Of a stretch of 64,000 nt of DNA, positions 25,348 to 34,826 are shown piece after piece (within the stretch, counting starts at the first letter, position 1; each line of letters begins with the position of its first letter). The notes beneath the pieces were generated by a model that worked only from the letters and a program-made list of their open reading frames with translations, was not told the origin of the DNA and did no database searches. Both the position numbers and the translations under genes were made by a program. The DNA comes from Pontibacter ramchanderi (GTDB taxonomy: Bacteria; Bacteroidota; Bacteroidia; Cytophagales; Hymenobacteraceae): positions 1-64,000 of the forward strand of contig NZ_PJMU01000005.1 of NCBI RefSeq assembly GCF_002846395.1, written 5' to 3'.

Positions 25348-26013
25348 ATGAAAAAGCTATTATTTATGTTCGTGTTTGCAGTTGCTACTGCATTTGGTGC
25401 GCAGGCACAAAACGCCAGCTTCGGTATAAGAGGCGGTGCGAATATCTCTAACCTGTCAGGCGATCTGCGCGATGAAGACCGCTTCGAGAACAAAGTCGGA
25501 TTTCATGCCGGCATCATGGCGAACTTCGGCATTGTAGATGATTTCTTCTCGATACAGCCTGAGTTGCTTTACTCTGTAAAGGGTTTTAAGAACGAAGACT
25601 CTGACTTTACGCTACTGGGCCAAAACTGGAGAAGAGAGGGCAAAGTAAATTATAATTACATCGACCTGCCGGTGCTTGCCAGAGTTAAAGCAGGACCTTT
25701 GTATTTTGAGGCTGGTCCCCAAGCATCTTACCTTGTTAGCATTAACAACGAGACCAAATCTTATCTGAACGGCCAGTTACAGAATACTTCTCGCGATGAG
25801 AATAGCAAAGATGGTCTGAAAGAGTTTGAGGTGGGGTATGCAGCTGGTATCGGTTTTACTTCTGCTAACAATGCCATCAGTTTCGGTGTGCGCTATAATG
25901 GTGCCTTCAGCGACTTTGTGAAAGAAGACTTAAATTTTGACGGTGACCTGACCAATGCCCGTCACTCCATCTTTATGGTGACAGTAGGTTTGGCTCTGCC
26001 AACGGGCCGTTAA
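25348..26013 (+). CDS. PorT-like outer-membrane beta-barrel protein (paralogue 2)
   Basis: The protein is 221 residues from ATG 25348, which opens a clean signal peptide (MKKLLFMFVFAVATAFGAQAQ); the frame from 25312 adds 12 residues before it. FFSIQPELLYSVKG, YIDLPVLARVKAGPLYFEAGPQ and the ending IFMVTVGLALPTGR match paralogue 1 closely, so the two arose by tandem duplication. It has an insertion in the loop after SVKG and another after the AGPQ strand. A 12-bp terminator follows, so the three barrel genes are probably separate transcription units. Confidence 0.87.
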   Translation: MKKLLFMFVFAVATAFGAQAQNASFGIRGGANISNLSGDLRDEDRFENKVGFHAGIMANFGIVDDFFSIQPELLYSVKGFKNEDSDFTLLGQNWRREGKVNYNYIDLPVLARVKAGPLYFEAGPQASYLVSINNETKSYLNGQLQNTSRDENSKDGLKEFEVGYAAGIGFTSANNAISFGVRYNGAFSDFVKEDLNFDGDLTNARHSIFMVTVGLALPTGR

Positions 26014-26033
26014 TCATATAACGTTATAAAAAA

Positions 26034-26067
26034 GCCGCCAGGTGCTTAGCGCCTGGCGGCTTTTTTT
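26034..26067 (+). terminator. terminator after barrel gene 2
   Basis: GCCGCCAGGTGC pairs with GCGCCTGGCGGC (one G-U) around a 3-nt loop, then seven T residues. Confidence 0.93.
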
Positions 26068-26169
26068 ATTTCTGACCCTGCCCACTATACCTTGCGCTTA
26101 ACTAAATGCAGCCGTCTGGAGTACAATGAAGCAAAGGCTTAGGCCTGCCTCGTGTAAAAACCTGCAATT

Positions 26170-26829
26170 ATGAAAAAGATTATACCTCTTCTGGCGCTGC
26201 TGTTTGCCATCCAGTACGCAGCGGAAGCCCAGTATTACCGCTACGGCGTGAAAGTCGGTGGCGGCTTCTCCAAAGCTGCCGGCTCCGATGCACCCTCTGA
26301 CCAGATCAACCACCTGGCAGGCATGCACGGTGGCTTTGTGTTTGCTTACGAGTTCGCCTCCCGCCTCTCGGTGCAACCGGAGTTGCACTACAGCCGCAAA
26401 GGCTTCACCTACGACAACTATACCTTGAATATGCCTCCTGAAACAGCCCTTGCAGGAGACCTTCGCCTCGATTACATTGAGCTCCCGCTTATGGTTAAAC
26501 TACAAAAGGCTGCTTTGTTTGTTGAAGCAGGGCCTTATATGGGCTACCTTTTAAATGTCGGCAACAAGGTTAACATCATCGACCTGGACCCCAGGACAGA
26601 CCCGCCACCCGTAATTGGACGAGAAGATATCGACAGAGATGATTTCAACAGCTTTGATGCTGGCTATGCGGTGGGCGCAGGTTTGATGCTCGAAAGCGGT
26701 TTCTTTCTGAACCTGCGACACACCGGCAGCCTTCGCCCTTTTCCTAAACAAGACTTGACCCAGCGCAACCTGGTCTGGCAGCTTTCCATTGGCTTCCTGA
26801 TGCCCGCCCGCCGGCCCGGCAACTGGTAA
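26170..26829 (+). CDS. PorT-like outer-membrane beta-barrel protein (paralogue 3)
   Basis: A 219-residue protein with signal peptide MKKIIPLLALLFAIQYAAEAQ. It keeps the same plan as its two upstream neighbours (LSVQPELHYSRKGF, YIELPLMVKLQKAALFVEAGPYMGYLL, ending LSIGFLMPARRPG) but has drifted further. This points to an older duplication. No enzymatic motif is present. Confidence 0.85.
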   Translation: MKKIIPLLALLFAIQYAAEAQYYRYGVKVGGGFSKAAGSDAPSDQINHLAGMHGGFVFAYEFASRLSVQPELHYSRKGFTYDNYTLNMPPETALAGDLRLDYIELPLMVKLQKAALFVEAGPYMGYLLNVGNKVNIIDLDPRTDPPPVIGREDIDRDDFNSFDAGYAVGAGLMLESGFFLNLRHTGSLRPFPKQDLTQRNLVWQLSIGFLMPARRPGNW

Positions 26830-26868
26830 GGCAAACGGCTATACCTTGGGGTGCTATACCTAAAACAA

Positions 26869-26909
26869 AGCAGCCCTGCTACTCCAGTTGAGTAACAGGG
26901 CTGCTCGCT
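26869..26909. terminator. bidirectional terminator between barrel gene 3 and the dipeptidase gene
   Basis: AGCAGCCCTG pairs with CAGGGCTGCT, extended inside by TACTC/GAGTA. T-rich tracts follow on both strands, so it can serve both convergent genes. Confidence 0.8.
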
Positions 26910-26923
26910 TTTGGAGAAGATGC

Positions 26924-28285
26924 TTATTTGCTCATCTCAGCATAGTACTTATAAAACTGCGGGATCGTCTCTATACCTTTCATAAAGTTGAAGACACCGA
27001 AGTGTTCGTTCGGTGAGTGGATCGCATCGGTATCCAGGCCAAAGCCCATCAGCACCGAATCCAAACCGAGCTCTGACTTAAACATGGCTACAATTGGAAT
27101 AGAGCCACCACTGCGCACCGGCACTGGCTTTACGCCAAAGGTCTCTTCGTAGGCTTTGGCAGCCGCCTGGTAGGCAATCGAGTCGGTTGGTGTTACCACT
27201 GGCTCACCGCCGTGGTGCGGCTTCACTACTACTTTCACGCTCTTCGGCGCAATGCTCTCAAAATAGTTCTTGAACTTCTCTGTGATCTCCTCGGAAGTCT
27301 GGTTCGGCACCAGGCGCATCGATATTTTAGCGAAGGCCTGCGATGGGATGACCGTTTTAGCTCCTTCGCCGGTATAGCCCCCCCAGATACCATTCACATC
27401 CAGCGTCGGGCGGATGGAATTGCGTTCCATGGTCACATAGCCTTCCTCACCGTGCACATCCGGCAGGTCGAGGGCCTGCTTATACTTGTCTAGGCTGAAA
27501 GGGGCGCGGGCCATCTCAGCGCGCTCCTCCTGGCTCAGCTCCTGCACGTTGTCGTAGAAGCCAGGTATGGTGATGTGGTTGTTCTCGTCGTGCATGGCAG
27601 CGATCATCTGGCACAGGATGTTGATTGGGTTTGCTACCGCACCACCGTACAAACCAGAGTGAAGGTCGCGGTTCGGGCCGGTCACCTCCACCTCCACGTA
27701 GCTCATGCCGCGCAAACCAGTCGTAATAGATGGCGTGTCGTTGCCCAGCATACCTGTGTCCGAGATCAGGATCACATCGGCCTGCAGTTTCTCTTTGTTG
27801 TTTTTCACGAAAGTGGCCAGGTTAGCAGAGCCTACTTCCTCTTCGCCCTCGATCATGAACTTCACGTTGCAGGTAAGCGCGTCGTTCTGCATCATCACTT
27901 CAAAGGCCTTCACGTGCATGTACATCTGGCCTTTGTCGTCGCAGGCACCGCGGGCGTATATCTTGCCGTCTTTTATCACGGGCTCAAACGGAGGCGAATG
28001 CCACAGTTCGTATGGGTCGGCGGGCTGCACATCGTAATGGCCGTACACCAGCACGGTAGGCAGGCTAGGGTCTACCACTTTCTCGCCGTATACAATCGGG
28101 TAGCCGGCGGTCTCGCAAAGCTCTACGTTATCGGCTCCGGCGTCGCGCAGCTTCTGGGCCACAAACTCGGCGGTGCGCAGTACATCCTGCTTAAACTTCG
28201 GGTCGGCGCTTACAGAAGGGATGCGCAGCATGTCCAGCAGCTCGTTTATAAATCGGTCTTTGTTGTCAGCAATATATTGGTTCAT
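26924..28285 (-). CDS. M20 family dipeptidase
   Basis: A 453-residue zinc peptidase of the M20 (carnosinase-like) group, which cleaves dipeptides. The metal ligands are in YGHYDVQPADPYELW, ARGACDDKGQMYMH, EGEEEVGS and the C-terminal AIHSPNEHFGV; the dimerisation/lid domain begins around DLHSGLYGGAVANP. Length fits the dipeptidase branch rather than ArgE or DapE. It has no signal peptide. It is a single gene bounded by terminators. Confidence 0.93.
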   Translation of the reverse strand: MNQYIADNKDRFINELLDMLRIPSVSADPKFKQDVLRTAEFVAQKLRDAGADNVELCETAGYPIVYGEKVVDPSLPTVLVYGHYDVQPADPYELWHSPPFEPVIKDGKIYARGACDDKGQMYMHVKAFEVMMQNDALTCNVKFMIEGEEEVGSANLATFVKNNKEKLQADVILISDTGMLGNDTPSITTGLRGMSYVEVEVTGPNRDLHSGLYGGAVANPINILCQMIAAMHDENNHITIPGFYDNVQELSQEERAEMARAPFSLDKYKQALDLPDVHGEEGYVTMERNSIRPTLDVNGIWGGYTGEGAKTVIPSQAFAKISMRLVPNQTSEEITEKFKNYFESIAPKSVKVVVKPHHGGEPVVTPTDSIAYQAAAKAYEETFGVKPVPVRSGGSIPIVAMFKSELGLDSVLMGFGLDTDAIHSPNEHFGVFNFMKGIETIPQFYKYYAEMSK

Positions 28286-28317
28286 AGTCTAGATAAATGT
28301 CTTGCCTTAAAGGTACG

Positions 28318-28350
28318 AAAAAAGCCACCCTTCGGAAAGAGTGGCTTTTA
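28318..28350 (-). terminator. terminator after plsY
   Basis: AAAGCCAC pairs with GTGGCTTT around an imperfect inner stem. On the minus strand it is followed by a T run. Confidence 0.8.
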
Positions 28351-28378
28351 GAATGCTAATACCTAGAAGTAGCTATAC

Positions 28379-29023
28379 CTATTTCCGGAGCCCCAGCTTA
28401 ATGTTGGCTTTGCTCTCTTCGCCATTTATGAGTCGGTTGATGTTCTTGCGGTGCGTCAGTACCACCACAGCGAACACGATGAATCCAAAGATGATCAGGA
28501 TCGGGTTGTCCGGATGGAAGCGTGGCAGCAGCAGCAGGATCGGGAAGGCCAGCGCGGCTATCATAGAACCCAGCGACACATACTTGGAGGTAAAGAGCAC
28601 GATCACAAAAATGATCATACACATCAGGGCTACTTCCAGGTGTATGGCCAGCATCATGCCTAGCAGCGTTGCCACGCCTTTTCCGCCCTTAAAGCGCTCG
28701 TATACCGGAAAAATATGCCCTACCACGGCCAGTGCACCCATTGCCAGTTGATAGAAGATCAGATCATCGGCGGGTATGGCATTAAAGATCACCAGCAAGG
28801 CTGCCAGCGAAGTGGCCACCCAGCCCTTAAAGATGTCGATCAGCATCACAATGGTGCCCGGCTTTTTGCCCAGCACCCGAAATGTATTGGTTGCGCCGGA
28901 GTTGCCACTGCCATGCTGGCGAATGTCAATTCCGTAGTAGGCTTTGCCGATCCAAACGGCGGTGCAGATAGAACCGATCAGGTATGCTACTAAAAATAAA
29001 GCGGCAATTAAAAGTATGTTCAT
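28379..29023 (-). CDS. plsY: glycerol-3-phosphate acyltransferase PlsY
   Basis: PlsY moves an acyl chain from acyl-phosphate to glycerol 3-phosphate, the first step in membrane phospholipid synthesis. The protein is 214 residues from ATG 29023; the frame to 29065 runs into a palindrome and is rejected. Five or so membrane helices and the three motifs are present: GSGNSGATNTFRVLGKKPG, the central FKGGKGVAT, and the C-terminal KYVSLGSM segment. An 11-bp palindrome with a promoter box in its centre lies 29 nt upstream. Confidence 0.93.
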   Translation of the reverse strand: MNILLIAALFLVAYLIGSICTAVWIGKAYYGIDIRQHGSGNSGATNTFRVLGKKPGTIVMLIDIFKGWVATSLAALLVIFNAIPADDLIFYQLAMGALAVVGHIFPVYERFKGGKGVATLLGMMLAIHLEVALMCMIIFVIVLFTSKYVSLGSMIAALAFPILLLLPRFHPDNPILIIFGFIVFAVVVLTHRKNINRLINGEESKANIKLGLRK

Positions 29024-29051
29024 GACGCGTGTGTCAGCTTTTGTTGCATTA

Positions 29052-29078
29052 ACTGCACTTAACAAAATTAAGTGCAGT
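29052..29078 (-). promoter_or_regulatory. plsY promoter box inside a perfect palindrome
   Basis: ACTGCACTTAA (29052-29062) and TTAAGTGCAGT (29068-29078) form a perfect 11-bp inverted repeat with a 5-nt centre. On the minus strand the centre reads TAATTTTG (complement of 29063-29070), a full TAnnTTTG box. This looks like a repressor operator laid over the plsY promoter. An RNA hairpin is an alternative reading; there is no T run on either side. Confidence 0.5.
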
Positions 29079-29180
29079 CAGCTTGTATATTTTTTGAAAA
29101 GAACCCAAATATAGGTACTAGTTAATTCAATATCCAAAAGAGAAATATCTTTCCCTATACGTCCGGGAGGCAGTTATCGG

Positions 29181-32100
29181 TTATTGCCAGCCTTCTTCCT
29201 CTTCGGTATTTCCTTTTTTCTTCTTCTTTTTCTTTTTCGTGTCCTCTTCTTCGTCCTCCGCAACATTAAAGCCACCCTGCTCTGCCACAGGTGGTTGAGT
29301 GGCTACTTTAAAGGCGTCTTTGCCGCCCAGGTAGTCGTGCTTAAACTGATCAACAAAACGGTTCTTGTCGATGCTCTCTCCCATGTACATACCGTACTTG
29401 CGGGAGCGCCCGCCGCTGGCTTTCGAGCGGATGGCCTTGTTCAGGTCAGCGTCTGAAGAAACGACTACCAGCCCATTTTCCATATAGTTCAGGAACACCC
29501 AGGTATACGGATCGGCCTGCAGGTATAGGTTCACCACCGGTTCGCCGTTCAGATCCTGCTTTATTTCCATAAAGCCGTCCATGTATGCCCCGATCTCCTC
29601 TTTCATCACATTCGATAAACCCAGCTTACCCACGCTGTACCAGGCATTGGTCTTGTTAGACCAGCGCAGGTCCACGTTATCGAACACCATGCTGCGCACC
29701 AGCTTGTTAGACAGTTTTGGTAATGTAATGGCACCCCCCTGGTAGCGCTGCGCGTCGCGGCTGCCGATGATGTTGGCCAGCTTATACGTCATTGCCTCAT
29801 CACCGCCCTGGTCACCCCCTCCACGAATGGCTGTTTCGTTCAGCTTTTTTCCTAGCGCCGCTATAACAGAGCTGTGCATGTTCATGTCAAAGGCCATGAG
29901 GGCATCAATGGCATAGTAGCCGCTGTCGGTTTTGGCTATACCTGTACCGGCCGACTCTATCCCGAAGTCTTTCATGGAGTTCACCAGGTTTAGCTTGCCT
30001 TCGAAAGCCACTGTTTTAGAGCCCTCATTGTAGCGCAGCTCGTTGCCCTCATAAGACCCGGCGGCCGAACGGGCGGCATCTGTGATCTTGAATTCGCTCT
30101 TCTCTTTGTCGTAAGACAGGTCGCCGCTCACCGTAAAGATATCGAGGTCGTCTTCGTACTGCTTTTTCGAAACGAAGGTGTTGTAAGGCTTAAAGGTTCC
30201 GCGCGACAGGTGCAAGCCAGTGTATAGCTGGTTCCCATCGGGGGCTTTCTGCTTCATGATTGGGATGCGCACGTTGTCCGGGTTCAGCGAGTCGCGCTTG
30301 AACGGGAACCAGTCGGAGTCCTCTTCGTTTCCGGTGAAGTTCAGCTTTAGGTCACCGTCGAAATCCATGTGCGGACGATAAGAGTACATGGTCACGTTGC
30401 CTCTGTAGCGGATATGCGGGAAGATATAGAAGTTATCCGTCTCGCGCACCAAGGCCTGTGCATAGGTCGTGTTGATGCTGGATTTTTTCTTCAGTTGGTG
30501 CTGCTTGTACACAAAGTCCGCAAACTGCAGCTTAAACGAATCGGAGGCGGCATTCTGGTAATCGTGCATCGCGGTGCCACTGAAAGCGTTTCGTGAGAGC
30601 ACATTGATATTACCGGCATACAGCTTGTGGAACTGCTGCAGGGAGTCGGCCATAACGCGGGCGTTGCGCAGGGTCGTGATGGTGGCGCCCGCCGCTACAG
30701 CCACCTTGCCGCTGTCAGGTACGATGTGTACATCGCCTACAGGTATAAAAGGCACACCGCCCGCCAGGATAGAATTTACTTTCAGATCGTACTCACCTGT
30801 AGCGGCACTGAAGTAGAGCCCCTCCTGCTCCGGATGCTGCGAGTAGAAGTAGTTCTTGCCAGCTGCATCGTCAGCGGCCAGGCTTACTTTCTGCTGCTTC
30901 ATGTCCCAGGTGGCCCGGCTCATCGACGTTTTGTACTGCGCCTGCGGGAACTCGATGCTAGCTATACCTTTCTGCTCACTGCCGAACTCCACAAAGCGCT
31001 TGTCCAGGTCGTAACTGATGGCCATATCCGTTGCTTTCATGGCCGGTTTGCCCGCCACATCCGACTTCACGATCATCTGCGCATTGTTGCCCGACAAGTT
31101 ACGCCCTCTGAACGAGAGCTTCTGCGATACAATGTTGGCATCGGGGTTGTCCAGTTCGCCTTCACCGTACAGGCCTCCCGGCGACAGTTTGGCCGTTCCC
31201 GTAAATTTAAACTCCTCTTTGTAGATCTTCATCGGGTTCTCAGCAGCCACCATTACATACATGGTATCCTGCTTTGGCGCCCAAACCATTTCATAGTGCC
31301 CTATGCTTGCTACCGGGAAGTTGGCAACGCCGCCTCCGGGCTCCATCTTCGCGCTGCTGCCTTTTTGGGTCACTACTTTATCGAGGTAGTAAGTATACTC
31401 GGGTGCCTCAAAAGTCGAGGTTAGGTATTTGAGCGTTCCCCGGCTCTGTATACCTTCGGAGCTCATCATAATGGTGTCGTAGGCTATACCTTTGCCTCCA
31501 AATGCCGGCAGACCGTTAGGCCCGGGTTGGTAATAGAAACCGAGCGTCTCGTCCGGCATCATGGTCAGCTTCGTTTTGATCGGCGGGAAAATGTTGCCGG
31601 AATGGAAAGTCCCACTAAAGCCGATCATGCTTTTGCCTTTGCTCAAACTGTCGAGCTTGTAAGACGGGATGTCGAAGTAAACGGTGCTGTCGTAGGCACC
31701 GGCCAGCACGTCGGGTCTGGCAAAGGCTACCTGCCCACCCATTGGCGAGTCGAATTTCGGATACTCCGGGTAGTGCTTGCGGCCCGACTTGTTGTTTGGC
31801 TTGTTAATGTAAAGTTTGCCCGACATTTTGCCTGAACGGCTGGTCATTACCTGTTCAAGCTCTTTCTTCTTACCGACTGCACGGCGCTTTTTCGTTACAA
31901 ATGCCACCGTGTCCAGTTTCTGCATATCGATCATGAACTCGTTGTAATCGAATTTGAACTGTGAGCCCCTGAAATTGAGGCGGCCAGCGTACAGTCTGCC
32001 CCCAAACTCCATGTTGCGGTTATCGAGCAGGTGCACTATGTTGCTGTCGGGCACGGCATATACAGTAGAGGAGTCGTTGTTGAAGGCCATCTTCTCCACA

Positions 32101-33968
32101 CCACGCACCGTCAGGCGGTTGCTGTTCAGGTTGAGGGTGGCGTTGCGGCCCGACGGCACCACCGACTTGATTACCAGGTGGTCATAATCGCTCAGGTTTT
32201 GCGCGGAGCCCACATAGTGCCAGGCTTTGGGCTTCAGGGAAATGAAGTTAGACTGACCGTCGTAGGTCAGGTATCCTTCGCGGGCGAGCCCGATGGCGGC
32301 TTCGCGTACCGCTTTTTCACTTAGTTTCGATGCTTTGGCTACATCAAAAGCGTAAAAGTCGTTGGTTTTGGTTTTGGCCGCATACGACACCAGCACTTGC
32401 AAAGGGTGGAAACTAGCCACACCAACCAACTGTTGAAAGCGCATGTTCGAGAAATACTGCGCCGACTCAAGCTGCACAGGTATAAGCGTCTTGGTGTTCA
32501 GGATCGAGAAGTTGATGTGCGGCGTGCCCAGGTTCCAGGCCAGTCGCTCGGCCGTGATCTCGAACTTGTGGTAGCTATCGTAAAATGGAGTTTTGCTGTA
32601 TACGCCTTTGTCACGGGTCAGTACCAGTTCGCGGGTAGGCTTGGAGTAGCGTAAATGCATGGCCGGGTGCGTGAGCGAATCCCGACGCTGGTTCTGGTAA
32701 ATGGCTACGTAAGCTCTATTGGCAAATATAATCGAGTCGTTGAGGTTATAGTTGTGTGCCATCGACCGGAACTTCTTCTTTCCGTCTTCCAGAACGGCCA
32801 GCGCCGATATGCTGCCATCAAGCGGCTTACTACCGATCAGGTTGCCGGCCAGCGTGAAGCCACCGGTATACACAATGTCCTTGCCCAGGCTTTTCACTTT
32901 GGCATCGTTGGTGTAAGACGCAAAACGCGGGTACGATTTTTCGCCGTTGGTGCCGGCTTTCGTGCTTCTGAACTCAAACACGCCCTCGATGGGAGCATCG
33001 AGTACCGCATTGTAGGTGATGGTGGCTTCCGGCACTTTAAAAGCAGCGGCCGTGATGTCGAAGTTATAGCCCTTGAATGTTGCCGAAACCGGCTTTCCGT
33101 CCGCCTCCCACGCAAATGATCCGCCTTCACCCACGAACAGATTGCTCGCCAGCATCAGGTGTCCGCTGGTTTTCATAATGGTCGTGGAGTCGTGTATGGT
33201 GGCAAAGCTCAGGCTCACGTTCTCCAGTTTCAGCACCGGGCCGTTTACTTGTGGCTGGGCAGGTATAAACATCTTTTTGAAGTCGTCGCGGCGCTTTTTC
33301 TCCGCCACCTTCGGGTCTACTTTTTTGGCTGCTGCTGGCTTGGGTGTATCCCAGGAATCACCCCAGTCGTCGGCGGTGGCCTCGCTGCTCTCGCCTGTCA
33401 CCTCATCGTCCCACGAAAAACTATCCCAATCGCTTACCTCGGCTGACTTCTCCTTTTCTTTCGGAGCGGCCTTGCCCTCGTAGGCAAAACTCACGGTGCC
33501 TCCCACGGTGCGCAAGGTATACTGCTTGTTCTGGTACAGAACACCGGTGCTTAGGTAGCTGCTGCTGGTCTGGAAGAAGCGGTCAAGGGCCGCGCCTTCG
33601 TCCTGCTGCACTGCTTTGGCCACTACCTCCAGCATGTTGTCAATTTGGGCGCCACGCATGTTGTGGTGGTTCACAGCGCCTACCAGCATTTGGTAGAAGT
33701 TCTCGTAATGCGGATTGACGCGCATCTTTTTGCGGTACATCAGCTGCGAAATGTCGATCACCTGCTGCTTTTGCTTGTCGGACAGCCGTTGGTTGCCCCA
33801 CACGCTCTCCAGTGCAGCGCCAAGCGCCTCGGCATCTTTGGCCTTGCCGGTTACCAGCATGTTTTTGGCATCGATGATGTACTGCGCCGGGTCGGTCGCC
33901 AGCTTGGTCTGGGCCTGCGCTGCAAACACCGCCAGAAAAAACAAAAAGGGTAGAAGTTTATATTTCAT
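29181..33968 (-). CDS. very large exported protein, unrecognised
   Basis: A 1595-residue protein with a signal peptide (MKYKLLPFLFFLAVFAAQAQ). Residues about 165-225 are acidic and Trp/Ser-rich (DSFSWDDEVTGESSE) and the extreme C-terminus is DEEEDTKKKKKKKKG, so both ends look disordered. The long middle is made of repeating short beta-strand units (LKLENVSLSFATIHD, FRGRNLSGNNAQM), which suggests a long beta-structure with many turns, as in periplasmic bridge or surface proteins. I recall no named domain. It is the last gene of a likely prmA unit, 18 nt after the prmA stop. Confidence 0.75.
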   Translation of the reverse strand: MKYKLLPFLFFLAVFAAQAQTKLATDPAQYIIDAKNMLVTGKAKDAEALGAALESVWGNQRLSDKQKQQVIDISQLMYRKKMRVNPHYENFYQMLVGAVNHHNMRGAQIDNMLEVVAKAVQQDEGAALDRFFQTSSSYLSTGVLYQNKQYTLRTVGGTVSFAYEGKAAPKEKEKSAEVSDWDSFSWDDEVTGESSEATADDWGDSWDTPKPAAAKKVDPKVAEKKRRDDFKKMFIPAQPQVNGPVLKLENVSLSFATIHDSTTIMKTSGHLMLASNLFVGEGGSFAWEADGKPVSATFKGYNFDITAAAFKVPEATITYNAVLDAPIEGVFEFRSTKAGTNGEKSYPRFASYTNDAKVKSLGKDIVYTGGFTLAGNLIGSKPLDGSISALAVLEDGKKKFRSMAHNYNLNDSIIFANRAYVAIYQNQRRDSLTHPAMHLRYSKPTRELVLTRDKGVYSKTPFYDSYHKFEITAERLAWNLGTPHINFSILNTKTLIPVQLESAQYFSNMRFQQLVGVASFHPLQVLVSYAAKTKTNDFYAFDVAKASKLSEKAVREAAIGLAREGYLTYDGQSNFISLKPKAWHYVGSAQNLSDYDHLVIKSVVPSGRNATLNLNSNRLTVRGVEKMAFNNDSSTVYAVPDSNIVHLLDNRNMEFGGRLYAGRLNFRGSQFKFDYNEFMIDMQKLDTVAFVTKKRRAVGKKKELEQVMTSRSGKMSGKLYINKPNNKSGRKHYPEYPKFDSPMGGQVAFARPDVLAGAYDSTVYFDIPSYKLDSLSKGKSMIGFSGTFHSGNIFPPIKTKLTMMPDETLGFYYQPGPNGLPAFGGKGIAYDTIMMSSEGIQSRGTLKYLTSTFEAPEYTYYLDKVVTQKGSSAKMEPGGGVANFPVASIGHYEMVWAPKQDTMYVMVAAENPMKIYKEEFKFTGTAKLSPGGLYGEGELDNPDANIVSQKLSFRGRNLSGNNAQMIVKSDVAGKPAMKATDMAISYDLDKRFVEFGSEQKGIASIEFPQAQYKTSMSRATWDMKQQKVSLAADDAAGKNYFYSQHPEQEGLYFSAATGEYDLKVNSILAGGVPFIPVGDVHIVPDSGKVAVAAGATITTLRNARVMADSLQQFHKLYAGNINVLSRNAFSGTAMHDYQNAASDSFKLQFADFVYKQHQLKKKSSINTTYAQALVRETDNFYIFPHIRYRGNVTMYSYRPHMDFDGDLKLNFTGNEEDSDWFPFKRDSLNPDNVRIPIMKQKAPDGNQLYTGLHLSRGTFKPYNTFVSKKQYEDDLDIFTVSGDLSYDKEKSEFKITDAARSAAGSYEGNELRYNEGSKTVAFEGKLNLVNSMKDFGIESAGTGIAKTDSGYYAIDALMAFDMNMHSSVIAALGKKLNETAIRGGGDQGGDEAMTYKLANIIGSRDAQRYQGGAITLPKLSNKLVRSMVFDNVDLRWSNKTNAWYSVGKLGLSNVMKEEIGAYMDGFMEIKQDLNGEPVVNLYLQADPYTWVFLNYMENGLVVVSSDADLNKAIRSKASGGRSRKYGMYMGESIDKNRFVDQFKHDYLGGKDAFKVATQPPVAEQGGFNVAEDEEEDTKKKKKKKKGNTEEEEGWQ

Positions 33969-33986
33969 AGGTTGGGAGATTTTAGA

Positions 33987-34817
33987 TTAGCTGTTCTTAA
34001 AAATAGCGGACACCCAGTTGTTCTTGGTGCGGTGCGACACGTAGGTAAGGCCCAGTTCAGTTGCCCGTTGCTGTAGCGCAGGCAGGTCCTCGGTATAGAA
34101 ACCGCTCAGCAGCAGGGTGCCCTCCGGCTTCAGCACCGCCACGTAGGCAGGCATGTCGTCGAGCAGCACGTTGCGGTTGATGTTGGCCAGAATGATGTCA
34201 TAAGGTTGGTCTCCGGCAATGGCCTCGGCGCCGCCAAGCCTTACATCTATACTTGGGTAGCCGTTTTCTATGGCGTTCTCGCGAGCATTCTCCACGGTCC
34301 AGTCCTCTATTTCTACGGCTACGATCTCCGCAGCGCCCAACTCTCCGGCCATTATTGCCAGTATACCTGTGCCGCAGCCCATGTCCAGCACGCGCTTGCC
34401 CTGGTGGTCCAGTGTTAGCTGGTTCTCGATCATGAGCGTGGTGGTCTCGTGGTGGCCCGTACCGAACGACATTTTCGGATTGATGACGATGTCGTACTTT
34501 GCCTCGGCTGGTTTCTCGTGGAACGAGGCCCGCACAGACACCTGCCCGCCAATGAAGAGCGGTTCGAAGTTGCGTTCCCACTCTTCATTCCAGTTTTGGC
34601 GCTCAATCTTCTTTACCTGGTACTCCACGGTCGTATACCCAGCGTAGCGGGCGATCATGTTATTCAGCTCGTGCTGGTCGAACTTGTCTTCGTCGATGTA
34701 TGCGTTAAAGCCCACCTCGGTTTCTACAAAGGCGTCGAATCCCAACTCGCCCATTTCGGCTGTGAAGATGTCGGCAAAATCGGGGCTTACTTTCAGGGCT
34801 ACTTCTATAAAATCCAT
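33987..34817 (-). CDS. prmA: ribosomal protein L11 methyltransferase
   Basis: PrmA adds methyl groups from S-adenosylmethionine to ribosomal protein L11. The 276-residue protein has a small N-terminal substrate-binding domain (MDFIEVALKVSPDFADIF), then the SAM fold with VLDMGCGTGILAIMAGELGA (about 150) and DIILANINRNVL. It begins 9 nt after the DUF6150 gene and ends 18 nt before the giant exported protein. No ribosomal protein gene is adjacent. Confidence 0.93.
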   Translation of the reverse strand: MDFIEVALKVSPDFADIFTAEMGELGFDAFVETEVGFNAYIDEDKFDQHELNNMIARYAGYTTVEYQVKKIERQNWNEEWERNFEPLFIGGQVSVRASFHEKPAEAKYDIVINPKMSFGTGHHETTTLMIENQLTLDHQGKRVLDMGCGTGILAIMAGELGAAEIVAVEIEDWTVENARENAIENGYPSIDVRLGGAEAIAGDQPYDIILANINRNVLLDDMPAYVAVLKPEGTLLLSGFYTEDLPALQQRATELGLTYVSHRTKNNWVSAIFKNS

Positions 34818-34826
34818 GCGCGTATG

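Noticed and set aside
24416..26829. Phage or IS origin for the barrel cluster
   Set aside because: No transposase, integrase or target duplications; simple tandem duplication explains it.
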